A stretch of 64,000 nt of DNA from Microvirga sp. ACRRW (GCF_022346925.1 NZ_JAKRNJ010000004.1:434001-498000); one strand, 5' to 3'. Shown: positions 11,305 through 22,948, numbered from the stretch's first letter. The notes: a model not told the origin generated them from the sequence alone. Numbers and translations: made by a program.

Positions 11305-12113
11305 TTCTCCGGCATCTCCGAGGCGGCCTTCGCGCCGTTCTGTTCACTCTTCTCGGCCTCTTCGGATATCCCGGCCCGGCGTCAGCTGCGGGCCCCGACA
11401 TGTATTTCGATGCCCCCGCCGACAAGCAGATGGCGATTGCCGTGGCATCCGGCGACATCGAGACCATGACGGCGCTTCTCTCCTCGAAAGCCATCGATCC
11501 GCAGGCTATCGGACGTAAAGTGACGAGCTGGATCGAGATCGCGGTGATCGCGGATCAGCGCAAAGCCTTCGATACGCTCGTCACATGGGACGCGTTAGGC
11601 CCGCCGAAGGGCAAGATCGCGGGACAGGCGATGTATTCCGCCACCATCAAGGGCAGCATCCGCTGGCTGGAGCGCCTTCATCGCGCAGGCGCCAGCCTCG
11701 ACAATTACGGCGGCGGTGACCTGCTCATCGTTCAAGCGCTCGACACACGCAATGAGGCGGTGCTCGACTTCTACATCCGCAACGGCGCCGATCTCAACAT
11801 GCCTGCCATGGCGGGCGGCTCCGTCGCATTGTCCGCCGCCATGACGCGCCGCTTCGACATGGTATTGAAGTTTCTCGATCTCGGCGCGTCTCCCTGGGTG
11901 ATGGATGCGCTCGGCTCGACTCTCGGCTCCATCGCCGAGAGAGCGGGCCGTGTGCCTGCCTGGGATCATTCAAGCCGCATGAATCAGCACCGGCTCGAAC
12001 TCTTGGCGCGCCTGCACGCCATCGGCTTTCCCGATCCCGCGCCGACGGCAGAGGAAGGCCATGTGCTGCGCCAGAAAAAGCAATGGCCGCCCAAGGCGGC
12101 CATCAGGCAGTAA
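11301..12113 (+). CDS. Ankyrin-repeat protein with predicted signal peptide
   Basis: 270 aa, overlapping xerC by 4 bp (ATGA), so probably co-translated. The N-terminus has a hydrophobic stretch and a likely signal-peptidase site after GPASAA, suggesting periplasmic location. Residues about 45-215 contain ankyrin-like repeats (for example LERLHRAGASLDNYG and FYIRNGADLNMPAMAG). Function is unknown; such repeats generally mediate protein contacts. The last codons encode a hairpin that serves the opposite-strand tdk gene. Confidence 0.75.
   Translation: MILRHLRGGLRAVLFTLLGLFGYPGPASAAGPDMYFDAPADKQMAIAVASGDIETMTALLSSKAIDPQAIGRKVTSWIEIAVIADQRKAFDTLVTWDALGPPKGKIAGQAMYSATIKGSIRWLERLHRAGASLDNYGGGDLLIVQALDTRNEAVLDFYIRNGADLNMPAMAGGSVALSAAMTRRFDMVLKFLDLGASPWVMDALGSTLGSIAERAGRVPAWDHSSRMNQHRLELLARLHAIGFPDPAPTAEEGHVLRQKKQWPPKAAIRQ
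12083..12103 (-). terminator. Intrinsic terminator of the lpdA-tdk end of the suc operon
   Basis: Nine-bp perfect stem ATGGCCGCC/GGCGGCCAT with a 3-nt loop. On the minus strand it is followed by TGCTTTTTCTGG. It lies 22 bp beyond the tdk stop and inside the 3' coding end of the convergent ankyrin gene. Confidence 0.7.
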
Positions 12114-12124
12114 TTATCCGCGCT

Positions 12125-12751
12125 TTATTCCGCAGCAACCACTGCCTCTGCCAGCAACTGACGTGCGGCGGGGCCGATATTGCCCTTGGTCCAATGCGGA
12201 CGGCAGACGGAGACGTAGCGGCTCTCGCCGCCGATCTCGATCACGGGGCCGGAGCGCACCGCTTCTCCATTGGGATCGAACTTCAGGATCATCGTGGCCT
12301 TGCGGCCGCAATGACAGAGCTGCTTGATCTCCTGAAAATCCTCAGCCAGCGCCATGATCGTCGCGATGGCGTCGCTGAACAGCGTGCCGTACACGTTGTT
12401 CTTCAGCCCATAGGCCATGACGGGGATTTTCAGCTCATCGACGATCCAGGCCAGCTGACGGACCTGATCGGCGGTCATGAACTGAACTTCGTCGATCAGA
12501 ACGACCGTCACCTTCTTCTTGGCATGCTCCGCCGCGACATAGGCAGCGATGTCGTCGTTTTTTCTCAACGGGATCGCATCGGCCTCGAGGCCGATGCGGG
12601 ACTTCACCTTGCCGACGCCGAACCGGTCGTCGATCAAGCTCGTGAACAGCAGCACGTTGCCGCCGTTCTCGACATAGTTGTAACGAACCTGCAGGAGATG
12701 GGTCGTCTTGCCTGCGTTCATCACCGAGTGGATGAAGTGGAGCTTTGCCAT
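12125..12751 (-). CDS. tdk: Thymidine kinase (type II, zinc-containing)
   Basis: 208 aa. Phosphorylates thymidine to dTMP with ATP in the salvage pathway. The P-loop is SVMNAGKTT near residue 9, Walker B LIDEVQFM near residue 89, and the lid/zinc region has CHCGRKA plus a later Cys-x-x-His (VCRPHW), matching type II TK1 enzymes. It follows lpdA by 9 bp on the same strand, so it probably ends the long TCA operon. Confidence 0.95.
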   Translation of the reverse strand: MAKLHFIHSVMNAGKTTHLLQVRYNYVENGGNVLLFTSLIDDRFGVGKVKSRIGLEADAIPLRKNDDIAAYVAAEHAKKKVTVVLIDEVQFMTADQVRQLAWIVDELKIPVMAYGLKNNVYGTLFSDAIATIMALAEDFQEIKQLCHCGRKATMILKFDPNGEAVRSGPVIEIGGESRYVSVCRPHWTKGNIGPAARQLLAEAVVAAE

Positions 12752-12760
12752 GAATCCATA

Positions 12761-14161
12761 TTACATATGGATGGCGCGCTTCTCCACTGCCAAGGCGGCT
12801 TCCTTCACAGCTTCCGCGAGGGTCGGATGCGCGTGGCAGGTGCGGGCCATGTCCTCGGACGAGCCGCCGAATTCCATGGTGATCGCCGCCTCGTGAATGA
12901 GGTTGCCAGCTTCCGGACCGATGATGTGAACGCCCAGCACCTTGTCGGTGGCGGCATCGGCCAGGATCTTCACGAAACCGTCCGTAGTGCGGTTCACCTT
13001 GGCGCGGCCATTGGCCGTGAAGGGGAACTTGCCGACATTGTAGGCGACGCCTGCGGCCTTCAGTTCCTCTTCCGTCTTGCCGACCGAAGCGACCTCGGGG
13101 AACGTGTAGACCACGCTCGGGATCACGTCGTAGTTCACGTGGCCCGCCTTGCCGGCGAGGATTTCGGCAACGGCAACACCCTCGTCCTCGGCCTTGTGCG
13201 CGAGCATGGGGCCCGCGATCACATCGCCGATGGCATAGATGCCGGTGACATTGGTCGAGAAATGCGCGTCGGTGAGAATGCGGCCGCGATTGTCGAGCTG
13301 CACGCCCACATGGTCGAGGCCGAGGCCCTGTGTATAAGGCACGCGGCCGACGGCCACGAGCACCACATCGGCCTCAAGCGTCTCAGCGGCACCGCCAGCG
13401 GCGGGCTCGAAGGTGAGCGTCGCGCCTTTGCCGGTGTTCTTCACGCCGGTGACCTTCGCGCCGAGCTTGAACTGGAAGCCCTGCTTGGAAAGGATGCGCT
13501 GGAAGTTCTTGGCGACCTCGCCATCCATGCCGGGCAGGATGCGGTCGAGATATTCGATCACGGTCACCTCAGCACCGAGGCGGCGCCACACGGAGCCGAG
13601 CTCCAGTCCAATCACGCCCGCGCCGATAACCACGAGGCGCTTCGGCACGTTGTCGAGTTCGAGAGCGCCGGTGGAGGACACCACCACCTTCTCGTCGATC
13701 TCGATGCCGGGAAGACGCGTGACGTCGGAGCCCGTGGCGATGAGGATGTTCTTGGTCTCAAGCATTTGCTTGGAGCCGTCCTCTGCGGTCACTTCCACCT
13801 GTCCGGCGGCGGCGATGCGGCCCGTGCCGATGTAGGCATCGATCTTGTTCTTCTTGAGCAGGAACTCGACGCCCTTGGTGTTGCCGTCGACGCCTTCCTG
13901 CTTGAAAGCCTGCATGGTCTTCAGATCGAGCTTCGGCGCGGACACGCCGATGCCGAGACCGGCGAAGTGATCGCGTGCATCCTCGAACATGTGCGAGGCG
14001 TGCAGCAGCGCCTTCGACGGAATGCAGCCCACATTGAGGCAGGTGCCGCCATGCGTCTTGCGCTTTTCAACGACGGCGGTCTTCAGGCCGAGCTGCGCGG
14101 CGCGGATGGCGGCCACGTAGCCGCCGGGGCCGGTGCCGATGACGATGAGATCGTAGGACAT
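12761..14161 (-). CDS. lpdA: Dihydrolipoyl dehydrogenase (E3)
   Basis: 466 aa from ATG 14161, preceded by GGGGGA; an upstream ATG at 14221 adds 20 unrelated residues. FAD site [14 protein letters not shown], redox disulfide [16 protein letters not shown]-binding [12 protein letters not shown], and the C-terminal catalytic His-Glu in [10 protein letters not shown] are all present. It reoxidises dihydrolipoamide, here for the 2-oxoglutarate dehydrogenase complex encoded just upstream. A small unrelated gene (14176-14634) sits between sucB and lpdA, with its stop 14 bp before this start. Confidence 0.97.
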   Translation of the reverse strand: MSYDLIVIGTGPGGYVAAIRAAQLGLKTAVVEKRKTHGGTCLNVGCIPSKALLHASHMFEDARDHFAGLGIGVSAPKLDLKTMQAFKQEGVDGNTKGVEFLLKKNKIDAYIGTGRIAAAGQVEVTAEDGSKQMLETKNILIATGSDVTRLPGIEIDEKVVVSSTGALELDNVPKRLVVIGAGVIGLELGSVWRRLGAEVTVIEYLDRILPGMDGEVAKNFQRILSKQGFQFKLGAKVTGVKNTGKGATLTFEPAAGGAAETLEADVVLVAVGRVPYTQGLGLDHVGVQLDNRGRILTDAHFSTNVTGIYAIGDVIAGPMLAHKAEDEGVAVAEILAGKAGHVNYDVIPSVVYTFPEVASVGKTEEELKAAGVAYNVGKFPFTANGRAKVNRTTDGFVKILADAATDKVLGVHIIGPEAGNLIHEAAITMEFGGSSEDMARTCHAHPTLAEAVKEAALAVEKRAIHM

Positions 14162-14175
14162 GGGTATTCCCCCAA

Positions 14176-14634
14176 CTAATTTTCTAAAGGGTCTGCAAGG
14201 TATTCTTTTATCAAATGCCAAGCTTCGCGGTGATGCTCGACATTTGGGATCCTGTTCAGCAACGCCTTACCCCAAGAGGATTTCTCATAAAGCGCAGCCT
14301 TTGCCAGATCTGGAGTAAAAACGTAGTAGGACGGAGACTTCTTGCCGTTCTCTACGGAAGCTTTTCTTGCGTACCGGTAACCTCGATTAAGCTCGACAAA
14401 GACCAAAAAGTCGAAATCAAACCGGCTGATTAAGAAGCCACCATCGTAATCAGTCGCCCAACGACTCTTCACTTGAATACGAGCAGATTTGTTATTTTCT
14501 GGGTTGGTCGCGACTAAATCGTAGTCCGGGTTTCGGGTATACGTCTTGAATGTTGGCACGCCTTCTATCAGCAACTGGCCAAGCACTAGGAACTCTGCGC
14601 CCTCAGCTTCTAGTCGTGAATTCAGGCGTGCCAT
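14176..14634 (-). CDS. PD-(D/E)XK nuclease-like hypothetical protein inserted between sucB and lpdA
   Basis: 152 aa. No specific family is recognised with certainty. An acidic Asp in [12 protein letters not shown] (residues 35-46) followed by a strand ending IQVKSRW (Q54-V-K56) resembles the D...(E/Q)xK core of PD-(D/E)XK nuclease folds; a Glu near residue 14 could be the N-terminal helix ligand. The region is clearly more A+T-rich than its neighbours and uses more A/T-ending codons, suggesting recent transfer. It starts 9 bp after the sucB stop with no strong ribosome binding site, so it likely depends on coupling. A cellular role in the TCA operon is not evident. Confidence 0.75.
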   Translation of the reverse strand: MARLNSRLEAEGAEFLVLGQLLIEGVPTFKTYTRNPDYDLVATNPENNKSARIQVKSRWATDYDGGFLISRFDFDFLVFVELNRGYRYARKASVENGKKSPSYYVFTPDLAKAALYEKSSWGKALLNRIPNVEHHREAWHLIKEYLADPLEN

Positions 14635-14643
14635 TGACGAGTA

Positions 14644-15870
14644 TCAGAGATCCAGAACCAGACGAGCCGGATCTTCGAGCGCGTCCTTGACGCGCACAAG
14701 GAAGGTCACGGCTTCCTTGCCGTCGACGATGCGGTGATCGTAGGAGAGCGCGAGATACATCATCGGGCGCACGACGACCTGTCCGTTGCGGACCACCGGG
14801 CGCTCCTCGATACGGTGCATGCCGAGAATGCCCGATTGCGGCGCGTTGAGGATCGGTGTCGACATGAGCGAGCCGTAGATGCCGCCATTGGTGATGGTGA
14901 AGGTGCCGCCCTGCATCTCCTCGATGCCGAGCTTGCCGTCACGGGCACGCTTGCCGAAATCGGCGATGGTCTTCTCGATGCCGGCGATCGAAAGGTTGTC
15001 CGCATCGCGCACCACGGGAACCACGAGGCCCTTCTCGGTGCCGACCGCGACGCCGATGTGGTAATAGTTCTTGTAAACGAGATCCTGCCCATCGATCTCG
15101 GCGTTCACCGCCGGGATGTCCTTCAGTGCCTGGACCACAGCCTTGGTGAAGAAGCCCATGAAACCGAGCTTCGTGCCGTGCTTCTTCTCGAACACGTCCT
15201 TGTACTGGCTGCGCAAGGACATCACCGCGCTCATGTCCACGTCATTGAACGTGGTGAGCATGGCGGCGGTGTTCTGAGCTTCCTTCAGGCGGCGGGCGAT
15301 GGTCTGACGAAGCTTCGTCATCTTCACACGCTCTTCACGCTCGGCATCGACCGGAGCGGAGGGTGCGCGCACCGAAACCGGAGCGGCAGGTGCGGAAGCA
15401 GCGGCACCGCCGGTCGCGATGGCAGCGAGCATGTCGCCCTTCGTCACGCGGCCATCCTTGCCCGTGCCGCCGACATTCGACGGGCTTACACCGCTCTCGG
15501 CGGCGATGCGGGCAACGGCAGGACCGTGATCCTTCGCGGCGCCGGGAGCGGCGGCTGCAGGAGCCGGTGCGGCAGCGGGAGCGGCCTTCGGAGCTTCAGC
15601 CTTGGGGGCGGCAGCGGGAGCCGCAGCAGCGCCGCCTTCCACGATGGAGCCGAGCACCGCGCCGGGAGCAACCGTCTCGCCGTCCTTGGCGATGATTTCG
15701 CCGAGCGTGCCGCTCGCAGGAGCATTCACCTCGAGAGTGACCTTGTCGGTCTCGAGTTCGAGCACGGGCTCGTCAGCCTTGACGGCATCGCCGGGCTTCT
15801 TGAACCAGCGGCCGATGGTGGCCTCTGAAACGGATTCGCCGAGAGTGGGTACGCGGATTTCGGTTGCCAT
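14644..15870 (-). CDS. sucB: 2-oxoglutarate dehydrogenase E2, dihydrolipoyllysine succinyltransferase
   Basis: 408 aa. Transfers the succinyl group from lipoamide to CoA. The N-terminal lipoyl domain carries the lipoylated Lys in [11 protein letters not shown]. An Ala/Pro-rich linker follows (about residues 85-115), then the E3/E1-binding domain ([20 protein letters not shown]), another linker, and the catalytic domain ending in [15 protein letters not shown] with the active-site His and Asp. One lipoyl domain only, as usual for sucB. It is 63 bp after sucA. Confidence 0.97.
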   Translation of the reverse strand: MATEIRVPTLGESVSEATIGRWFKKPGDAVKADEPVLELETDKVTLEVNAPASGTLGEIIAKDGETVAPGAVLGSIVEGGAAAAPAAAPKAEAPKAAPAAAPAPAAAAPGAAKDHGPAVARIAAESGVSPSNVGGTGKDGRVTKGDMLAAIATGGAAASAPAAPVSVRAPSAPVDAEREERVKMTKLRQTIARRLKEAQNTAAMLTTFNDVDMSAVMSLRSQYKDVFEKKHGTKLGFMGFFTKAVVQALKDIPAVNAEIDGQDLVYKNYYHIGVAVGTEKGLVVPVVRDADNLSIAGIEKTIADFGKRARDGKLGIEEMQGGTFTITNGGIYGSLMSTPILNAPQSGILGMHRIEERPVVRNGQVVVRPMMYLALSYDHRIVDGKEAVTFLVRVKDALEDPARLVLDL

Positions 15871-15933
15871 GTTCGTTCAGTCTTTTCGGAGCTTGGAGGA
15901 GCCCAATGGAGGATGGGAGAGCCTTCGCGGGTT

Positions 15934-18894
15934 TTACGCCGCGAAAGCCTCGTCGAGGAAAGCTTGCAGTTGGGCCATGTGCTTCGACATGAGGCCAGTG
16001 GCGGTAGCAGCCGAAGCGGGACGGCCCACATAGCGCGGGCGATCCACCTTGGAGCCTGCCGTCTTGAGCACCCATTCGAGATAGGGCTCGACGAACATCC
16101 AGGAGCCCATGTTCTTGGGCTCTTCCTGGCACCACACCACATCGGCCTTCTTGAAGCGTGAGAGCTCTGCGGCCAGCGACTTCGCCGGGAAAGGATAGAG
16201 CTGCTCGACGCGCAGCAGGTAAACGTCGTCGATACCCCGCTTCTCGCGCTCTTCGAGCAGGTCGTAATAGACCTTACCCGTGCAGATCACGACGCGGCGG
16301 ATCTTGTCGTCCTTCACCAGCTTGATGCCGTCGCGGCCTGCCTGCGCATCGTCCTGAAGCACGCGGTGGAAATGCGTGCCTTCCGAAATGTCCGCAAGGG
16401 TCGAGGTGCAGCGCTTGTGGCGCAGCAGGGACTTCGGCGTCATCAGGATCAGCGGCTTGCGGAAGTCGCGCTTCAGCTGACGGCGCAGGATGTGGAAGTA
16501 GTTGGCAGGCGTCGAGCAATAGCCGACCTGCATGTTGTCTTCCGCGCACATCTGCAGGAAGCGCTCAAGGCGTGCCGACGAATGCTCGGGGCCCTGGCCT
16601 TCATAGCCGTGTGGCAGAAGGCAGACGAGGCCCGACATGCGAAGCCACTTGCGCTCGCCGCTGGAGACGAACTGGTCGAACACCACCTGCGCCCCGTTGG
16701 CGAAGTCGCCGAACTGCGCTTCCCATAAGGTCAGCGCATTAGGCTCGGAGAGCGTGTAGCCGTACTCGAAGCCGAGCACCGCCTCTTCCGAGAGCATCGA
16801 GTTGATGACCTCGTAGCGAGCCTGGTCCTCGGAGATGTGGTTGAGGTTCGTGTAGCGCTCTTCGTTCTCCTGATCGGTGAGAACCGAGTGGCGCTGCGAG
16901 AAGGTGCCGCGCTCGCAATCCTGACCGGACAGACGTACGCGATGACCTTCGAGGAGGAGCGAGCCGAAGGCAAGCGCCTCGGCCATGGCCCAGTCGAAGC
17001 CTTCGCCCGTTTCCATCATCTTCTTGCGGTTGTCGAGGAAGCGCTGGATCGTCTTGTGGACGTGGAAGCCTTCCGGCACGCTCGTCAGCGCATCGCCGAT
17101 GCGCTTGAGCGTCTCGACGGACACGCCCGTCTGACCGCGACGCGGATCGTCCTGATCCTCGCGCACGGCCTTGAGGCCTGACCAACGGCCATCGAGCCAG
17201 TCGGCCTTGTTGGGCTTGTAGTTGGACGCGATGTCGAACTCGGCGTCGAGCTTCGAACGCCACGCTGCCTTCATCTCTTCGAGTTCAGCCTCGGTGATGA
17301 CGCCTTCGCCCAAGAGCTTCTTGGAGTAGAGCTCGATGATGCCCGGATGCTGACGGATCTTGCGGTACATCAGCGGCTGGGTGAAGGACGGCTCGTCGCC
17401 TTCGTTGTGACCGAAGCGGCGGTAGCAGAACATGTCGATCACGACAGGCTTCTGGAAGCGCTGGCGGTATTCGGTGGCGACCTTCGCCGCGAACACCACG
17501 GCTTCCGGATCGTCGCCGTTCACGTGGAAGATCGGAGCCTCGACCATCTTCGCCACATCGGACGGATAGGGCGAGGAGCGCGAGAAGCGCGGATCGGTGG
17601 TGAAGCCGATCTGGTTGTTGATAATGAAGTGGATCGAGCCGCCCGTGCGGTGACCGCGCAGGCCGGAAAGGCCGAGACACTCCGCCACCACGCCCTGGCC
17701 CGCGAAGGCCGCATCGCCGTGGATGAGGAGCGGCATCACCGCCGTGCGGTTGTCAGCCGAGCAGCCATGCTGGTCCTGCTTCGCGCGCACCTTGCCGAGC
17801 ACCACCGGATCGACGATCTCGAGGTGCGAAGGGTTCGCGGTGAGCGACAGGTGGACGTTGTTGCCGTCGAAGGTGCGATCGGAAGAAGCGCCGAGATGGT
17901 ACTTCACGTCGCCGGAGCCTTCCACGTCGTCGGGCGCGAAGGAGCCGCCCTTGAACTCATGGAACAGCGCGCGGTGCGGCTTGCCCATCACCTGCGTGAG
18001 AACGTTGAGGCGGCCGCGATGGGCCATGCCGAACACGATCTCTTTGCAGCCGAGATTTCCGCTGCGCTTGATGATCTGCTCGAGCGCCGGAATGAGCGAC
18101 TCGCCGCCGTCCAGACCGAAGCGCTTGGTGCCAGTATAGCGGACATCGAGAAACTTCTCGAAGCCTTCAGCCTCGACGAGCTTGTTGAGGATGGCGCGCT
18201 TGCCTTCGTTGGTGAAGGTGATCTCTTTATCCGGCCCCTCGATGCGCTCCTGGATCCAGGCTTTCTCGACCGGATCGGAAATGTGCATGAACTCGACGCC
18301 GAGCGTCTGGCAATAGGTGCGATCGAGAATGGCGACGATCTCGCGGATCGTGCCGAATTCGAGACCGAGCACGTTGTCGAGGAAAATCTTGCGGTCCCAA
18401 TCGGCATCCGTGAAGCCGTAATGGGAGGGATGCAGTTCTTCGTCGCTTGGGCGCGGATTGATGCCAAGCGGGTCGAGCTTCGCATGGAGATGGCCGCGGA
18501 CGCGATAGGCGCGGATGAGCATGATGGCGCGCACGGAATCGCGCGTTGCCTGCTGCACATCGGCCTGGCTGATCTGGGCGCCCTTGCCTTCGGCCTTCGC
18601 CTTGATCTTGTCGCCGACGGCTTTCTCGACCTGCGCCCAGTTGCCGTCGAGCGCGGAGATCAGCTCGCCGTTGGCGTGGATCGGCCAGTTCTGTTTTTCC
18701 CAGGATGGACCATTGGCAAGCTTCTCGACAGCCTGCTTGTCGTCCTTCAACGCGCCGAAGAACGCCTGCCACTCGGTATCGACCGAGGACGGATCCTTCT
18801 CGTAGCGGGCCTGGAGCTCCTCGATATAGGACGCGTTCGCCCCATAGAGGAAAGCGGTGTTCAGGAAGTTTTCGTTGGCGTCTTGGCGTGCCAT
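15934..18894 (-). CDS. sucA: 2-oxoglutarate dehydrogenase E1 component
   Basis: 986 aa, typical alphaproteobacterial length. Thiamine-diphosphate enzyme that decarboxylates 2-oxoglutarate and succinylates E2. The N-terminal E2-binding helix ([20 protein letters not shown]) is present. Cofactor/active-site landmarks are [24 protein letters not shown] and [11 protein letters not shown]; the transketolase-like pyrimidine-binding domain follows ([20 protein letters not shown]) with [17 protein letters not shown]. It follows a strong hairpin separating it from sucD. Confidence 0.98.
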   Translation of the reverse strand: MARQDANENFLNTAFLYGANASYIEELQARYEKDPSSVDTEWQAFFGALKDDKQAVEKLANGPSWEKQNWPIHANGELISALDGNWAQVEKAVGDKIKAKAEGKGAQISQADVQQATRDSVRAIMLIRAYRVRGHLHAKLDPLGINPRPSDEELHPSHYGFTDADWDRKIFLDNVLGLEFGTIREIVAILDRTYCQTLGVEFMHISDPVEKAWIQERIEGPDKEITFTNEGKRAILNKLVEAEGFEKFLDVRYTGTKRFGLDGGESLIPALEQIIKRSGNLGCKEIVFGMAHRGRLNVLTQVMGKPHRALFHEFKGGSFAPDDVEGSGDVKYHLGASSDRTFDGNNVHLSLTANPSHLEIVDPVVLGKVRAKQDQHGCSADNRTAVMPLLIHGDAAFAGQGVVAECLGLSGLRGHRTGGSIHFIINNQIGFTTDPRFSRSSPYPSDVAKMVEAPIFHVNGDDPEAVVFAAKVATEYRQRFQKPVVIDMFCYRRFGHNEGDEPSFTQPLMYRKIRQHPGIIELYSKKLLGEGVITEAELEEMKAAWRSKLDAEFDIASNYKPNKADWLDGRWSGLKAVREDQDDPRRGQTGVSVETLKRIGDALTSVPEGFHVHKTIQRFLDNRKKMMETGEGFDWAMAEALAFGSLLLEGHRVRLSGQDCERGTFSQRHSVLTDQENEERYTNLNHISEDQARYEVINSMLSEEAVLGFEYGYTLSEPNALTLWEAQFGDFANGAQVVFDQFVSSGERKWLRMSGLVCLLPHGYEGQGPEHSSARLERFLQMCAEDNMQVGYCSTPANYFHILRRQLKRDFRKPLILMTPKSLLRHKRCTSTLADISEGTHFHRVLQDDAQAGRDGIKLVKDDKIRRVVICTGKVYYDLLEEREKRGIDDVYLLRVEQLYPFPAKSLAAELSRFKKADVVWCQEEPKNMGSWMFVEPYLEWVLKTAGSKVDRPRYVGRPASAATATGLMSKHMAQLQAFLDEAFAA

Positions 18895-18920
18895 GGCAAA
18901 TATCTATCCAAAAGCTGTTT

Positions 18921-18950
18921 GGCCGCCCCGACACCGGGGCGGCCTTTTTT
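18921..18950. other. Strong hairpin between sucD and sucA, with a U-tract on the opposite strand
   Basis: Perfect 10-bp GC stem (18921-18930/18935-18944), 4-nt loop, followed on the plus strand by six T. On the transcribed minus strand the downstream sequence is AAACAGCTTTTGG, a weak U-tract. It can therefore terminate antisense transcription strongly, and act as a partial attenuator or stabiliser for the sense operon. Confidence 0.7.
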
Positions 18951-18955
18951 CTCGG

Positions 18956-19843
18956 TTACTTACCCTTGAGAACCTCGACCAGGGTCTTGCCCAGTCGTGC
19001 CGGGGACGGGGAGACGCGGATGCCCGCGGCTTCCATCGCGGCGATCTTGTCTTCCGCGCCGCCCTTGCCGCCGGAGATGATCGCGCCGGCATGGCCCATG
19101 CGGCGTCCGGGAGGAGCCGTGCGGCCGGCGATGAAGCCGACCATCGGCTTCTTGCGGCCCTTCTTGGCTTCGCGGGCGATGAACTCGGCAGCCTCTTCCT
19201 CGGCCGAGCCGCCGATCTCGCCGATCATGATGATCGACTCGGTCTTGGGATCGGAGAGGAACATGTCGAGCATGTCGATGAACTCGGTGCCCTTCACCGG
19301 GTCGCCGCCGATGCCGACAGCGGTGGTCTGGCCGAGGCCTTCGTTGGTGGTCTGGAACACGGCTTCATAGGTCAGCGTGCCGGAGCGCGACACGATGCCG
19401 ACCGAACCGGGACGGAAGATGTTGGCCGGCATGATGCCGATCTTCGATTCACCAGCGGTGACGATACCGGGGCAGTTCGGGCCGATGAGGCGCGACTTGG
19501 AACCCACGAGCGAGCGCTTCACGCGCACCATGTCCTGCACTGGAATGCCTTCAGTGATGCAGACGATGAGCGGGATCTCGGCCTGAATGGCCTCGCAGAT
19601 CGCATCAGCAGCGCCCGGCGGCGGAACATAGACGACGGATGCGTCGGCGCCGGTCTTCTCACGCGCTTCCATGACCGTGTCGAACACGGGCAGGTTCAGG
19701 TGCGTGGAGCCGCCTTTGCCGGGCGAGGTACCGCCGACCATCTTGGTGCCGTAGGCGATGGCCTGCTCGGAGTGGAAGGTCCCGTTCTTGCCGGTGAAGC
19801 CCTGGCAGATGACCTTGGTGTTCTTGTCAATCAGAATGGACAT
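18956..19843 (-). CDS. sucD: Succinyl-CoA synthetase alpha subunit
   Basis: 295 aa from the ATG encoding [18 protein letters not shown]; the longer frame upstream lies over sucC and is not real. Converts succinyl-CoA to succinate with substrate-level phosphorylation. The CoA-binding Rossmann domain ([15 protein letters not shown]), GPNCPGIV, and the phosphohistidine motif [10 protein letters not shown] near residue 245 are present. It starts about 11 bp after the sucC stop. Confidence 0.97.
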   Translation of the reverse strand: MSILIDKNTKVICQGFTGKNGTFHSEQAIAYGTKMVGGTSPGKGGSTHLNLPVFDTVMEAREKTGADASVVYVPPPGAADAICEAIQAEIPLIVCITEGIPVQDMVRVKRSLVGSKSRLIGPNCPGIVTAGESKIGIMPANIFRPGSVGIVSRSGTLTYEAVFQTTNEGLGQTTAVGIGGDPVKGTEFIDMLDMFLSDPKTESIIMIGEIGGSAEEEAAEFIAREAKKGRKKPMVGFIAGRTAPPGRRMGHAGAIISGGKGGAEDKIAAMEAAGIRVSPSPARLGKTLVEVLKGK

Positions 19844-19854
19844 CAGCTCGAACC

Positions 19855-21054
19855 TTACTTTCCGCCGCGCACGGCGTTCACGATCTTCTGGGCGGCGTCG
19901 TCGAGGTCGTCGGCGGGGATCACGTTGAGACCGGACTCGCGGATGATCTTCTTGCCTTCTTCGACGTTCGTGCCCTCTAAGCGCACCACCAGCGGAACCT
20001 GCAGGCCGACGGCCTTCACGGCAGCGAGAACGCCGCGCGCGATGACGTCGCACTTCATGATACCGCCGAAGATGTTGACGAGGATGCCCTTCACCTGCGG
20101 ATCGGCGGTGATGATCTTGAACGCCGCCGTCACCTTCTCTTCCGAAGCGCCGCCGCCGACATCGAGGAAGTTCGCCGGCTCTTCGCCGTAGAGCTTGATG
20201 ATGTCGAGGGTTGCCATGGCAAGGCCAGCGCCGTTGACCATGCAACCGATGGTGCCGTCGAGAGCGATGTAGGCGAGGTCGTACTTGGAGGCCTCGATTT
20301 CCTTGGCGTCCTCTTCCGTGATGTCGCGCAGCTCAACCACGTCAGGGTGACGGTAAAGGGCGTTGCCGTCGAAGGAGATCTTCGCGTCGAGGCACTTCAG
20401 GTGGTTGTCCTGCGTGACGATCAGCGGGTTGATCTCGAGCATCTCCATGTCCTTCGCGGTGAAGGCCTTGTAGAGCTTCGTGACCAGATCCTCGGCTTCC
20501 TTGGCGAGCGGGCCGGTGAGGCCGAGCGCCTTGGCGACCGTGCGGCCGTGATGGGGCATCACGCCGGTGGCCGGATCGACCGAGAAGGTGAGGATCTTCT
20601 CAGGAGTATCGTGAGCGACCTGCTCGATGTCCATGCCGCCTTCCGTCGAGACGACGAAGGCGACCTGGCCGGTGGCGCGGTCGACGAGCATGGAGAGATA
20701 AAGCTCGCGCGCGATGTCCGAGCCATCTTCGATATAAAGACGGTTGACCTGCTTGCCGGCTTCGCCCGTCTGGATCGTGACGAGGGTGTTGCCGAGCATC
20801 TGCTTGGCGAACTCCTTCACCTCTTCCACCGACTTGGCGAGACGCACGCCGCCCTTTTCGCCGGCAGCGGCTTCCTTGAACTTGCCTTTGCCGCGACCGC
20901 CCGCATGGATCTGGGACTTCACGACCCAGAGCGGACCGCCGAGCTTCTTGGCAGCGGCTTCCGCCTCGTCGGCGGAGAAGATGGCGACGCCGTTGGAGAC
21001 CGGAAGACCGAACTCCTTCAGGACGGCTTTGCCTTGATATTCATGGATATTCAT
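19855..21054 (-). CDS. sucC: Succinyl-CoA synthetase beta subunit (ADP-forming)
   Basis: 399 aa from ATG 21054 ([17 protein letters not shown]); an ATG 33 bp upstream adds residues absent from the family. ATP-grasp domain with [14 protein letters not shown] at the N-terminal side, then the CoA ligase-like C-terminal domain ([34 protein letters not shown]). The gene lies 72 bp downstream of mdh, across a hairpin. Confidence 0.97.
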   Translation of the reverse strand: MNIHEYQGKAVLKEFGLPVSNGVAIFSADEAEAAAKKLGGPLWVVKSQIHAGGRGKGKFKEAAAGEKGGVRLAKSVEEVKEFAKQMLGNTLVTIQTGEAGKQVNRLYIEDGSDIARELYLSMLVDRATGQVAFVVSTEGGMDIEQVAHDTPEKILTFSVDPATGVMPHHGRTVAKALGLTGPLAKEAEDLVTKLYKAFTAKDMEMLEINPLIVTQDNHLKCLDAKISFDGNALYRHPDVVELRDITEEDAKEIEASKYDLAYIALDGTIGCMVNGAGLAMATLDIIKLYGEEPANFLDVGGGASEEKVTAAFKIITADPQVKGILVNIFGGIMKCDVIARGVLAAVKAVGLQVPLVVRLEGTNVEEGKKIIRESGLNVIPADDLDDAAQKIVNAVRGGK

Positions 21055-21089
21055 TCGTTTCTCTCCGCTTGGGCGGTTGAAAGACATGA

Positions 21090-21113
21090 ATGGCCGCGCA
21101 TGAACGCGGCCAT
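21090..21113 (-). other. Intercistronic hairpin between mdh and sucC
   Basis: Nine-bp perfect stem ATGGCCGCG/CGCGGCCAT with a 6-nt loop, 13 bp after the mdh stop. No U-run follows, so termination is unlikely; an mRNA processing or stabilising role fits better. Confidence 0.55.
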
Positions 21114-21126
21114 AACGTCATTGAAT

Positions 21127-22146
<1,020 letters not shown>

Positions 22147-22289
22147 TCAGAAATGGCCCCTCTTCAAGCCAGCAAAAGGTTAACCAGCAAGGCTTTGGAC
22201 CCCGGCGGGGACGGGCATGAACTTGACTGTAGCTGAATAAGAGCCTGACTTCAGTGACTTAGGGAGTTAAGGATGCACTGAAATTTCAT

Positions 22290-22313
22290 GTTACATTTTT
22301 GTAAAAATGTAAC
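22290..22313. promoter_or_regulatory. Perfect AT-rich palindrome, candidate TetR-family operator
   Basis: Two 11-bp arms (22290-22300 and 22303-22313) around a 2-nt centre, starting GTTACAT and ending ATGTAAC. It lies 5 bp beyond the tetR stop and about 200 bp upstream of mdh. The low GC and tiny loop argue against an intrinsic terminator, and dyads of this size suit TetR dimers. Inference only. Confidence 0.5.
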
Positions 22314-22318
22314 TTAGC

Positions 22319-22948
22319 CTATACTGTACCAATTTCCAGAGACCGGAGGACGACCCGGATCATGGCCGCCAGGCGCTGGTCCAGGATGTCCTGAGGCACG
22401 TCCGCATCCAGGCGCACGGTGAGCGGATTGATGAAACGATAGACCGCATCGCTGATGAAGGCGAGCGCCCGCTCTCGGTCGCGGGGGTCGAACTTGCCGG
22501 TCACGATGCCCTCGTCCAGCACCCGCTCGATCAGCACCCGCATCCGGGACCGATGCTTTCGCACGAGCGCCCGGGAGGTCTCGGTGGCGGAGCAATAGAC
22601 GTCGAACAGGTGCCGGTCTTCCCGAAGGAGCTCCCGGTGGGTGCGGGCCCAGGCCTGGATCAGGCGCTCCAGCTTATCGTCCGCCGGGTCGGGCGAGTCC
22701 GCGACATCCGCGATGATTGCCTCCATGCGCCGCAACCACTGGCCCGCCACCGCATCGATGAGCGCCGCTTTGGAGGCGAAGTAACGATACACATTGGCAT
22801 GCGTCATGCCTGCCGCGTCGGCGATACTGACAACCGTCACGTGCTTGGGGCCGAGATGCTTGAGCTGATCGGCGGCAATCGTGAGTAGGCGACTGTCGGC
22901 CGGGGCGTCGGCGTCCACGACCCGCTGGAGGCCCCGAACCCGCTTCAT
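22319..22948 (-). CDS. TetR/AcrR-family transcriptional regulator
   Basis: 209 aa. N-terminal helix-turn-helix at about residues 25-70, with VTVVSIADAAGMTHANVYRYFASKAALIDAV being the typical TetR pattern (recognition helix THANVYRYF). The C-terminal ligand domain is helical; the ligand is unknown. ATG overlaps the zapE stop by 4 bp (ATGA), so it is co-translated with zapE. The palindrome just downstream, in the mdh promoter region, is a candidate site. Confidence 0.88.
   Translation of the reverse strand: MKRVRGLQRVVDADAPADSRLLTIAADQLKHLGPKHVTVVSIADAAGMTHANVYRYFASKAALIDAVAGQWLRRMEAIIADVADSPDPADDKLERLIQAWARTHRELLREDRHLFDVYCSATETSRALVRKHRSRMRVLIERVLDEGIVTGKFDPRDRERALAFISDAVYRFINPLTVRLDADVPQDILDQRLAAMIRVVLRSLEIGTV

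Noticed and set aside
12083..14179. 698-codon plus-strand frame opposite tdk and lpdA
   Set aside because: Antisense shadow; both opposite genes have clear family motifs.
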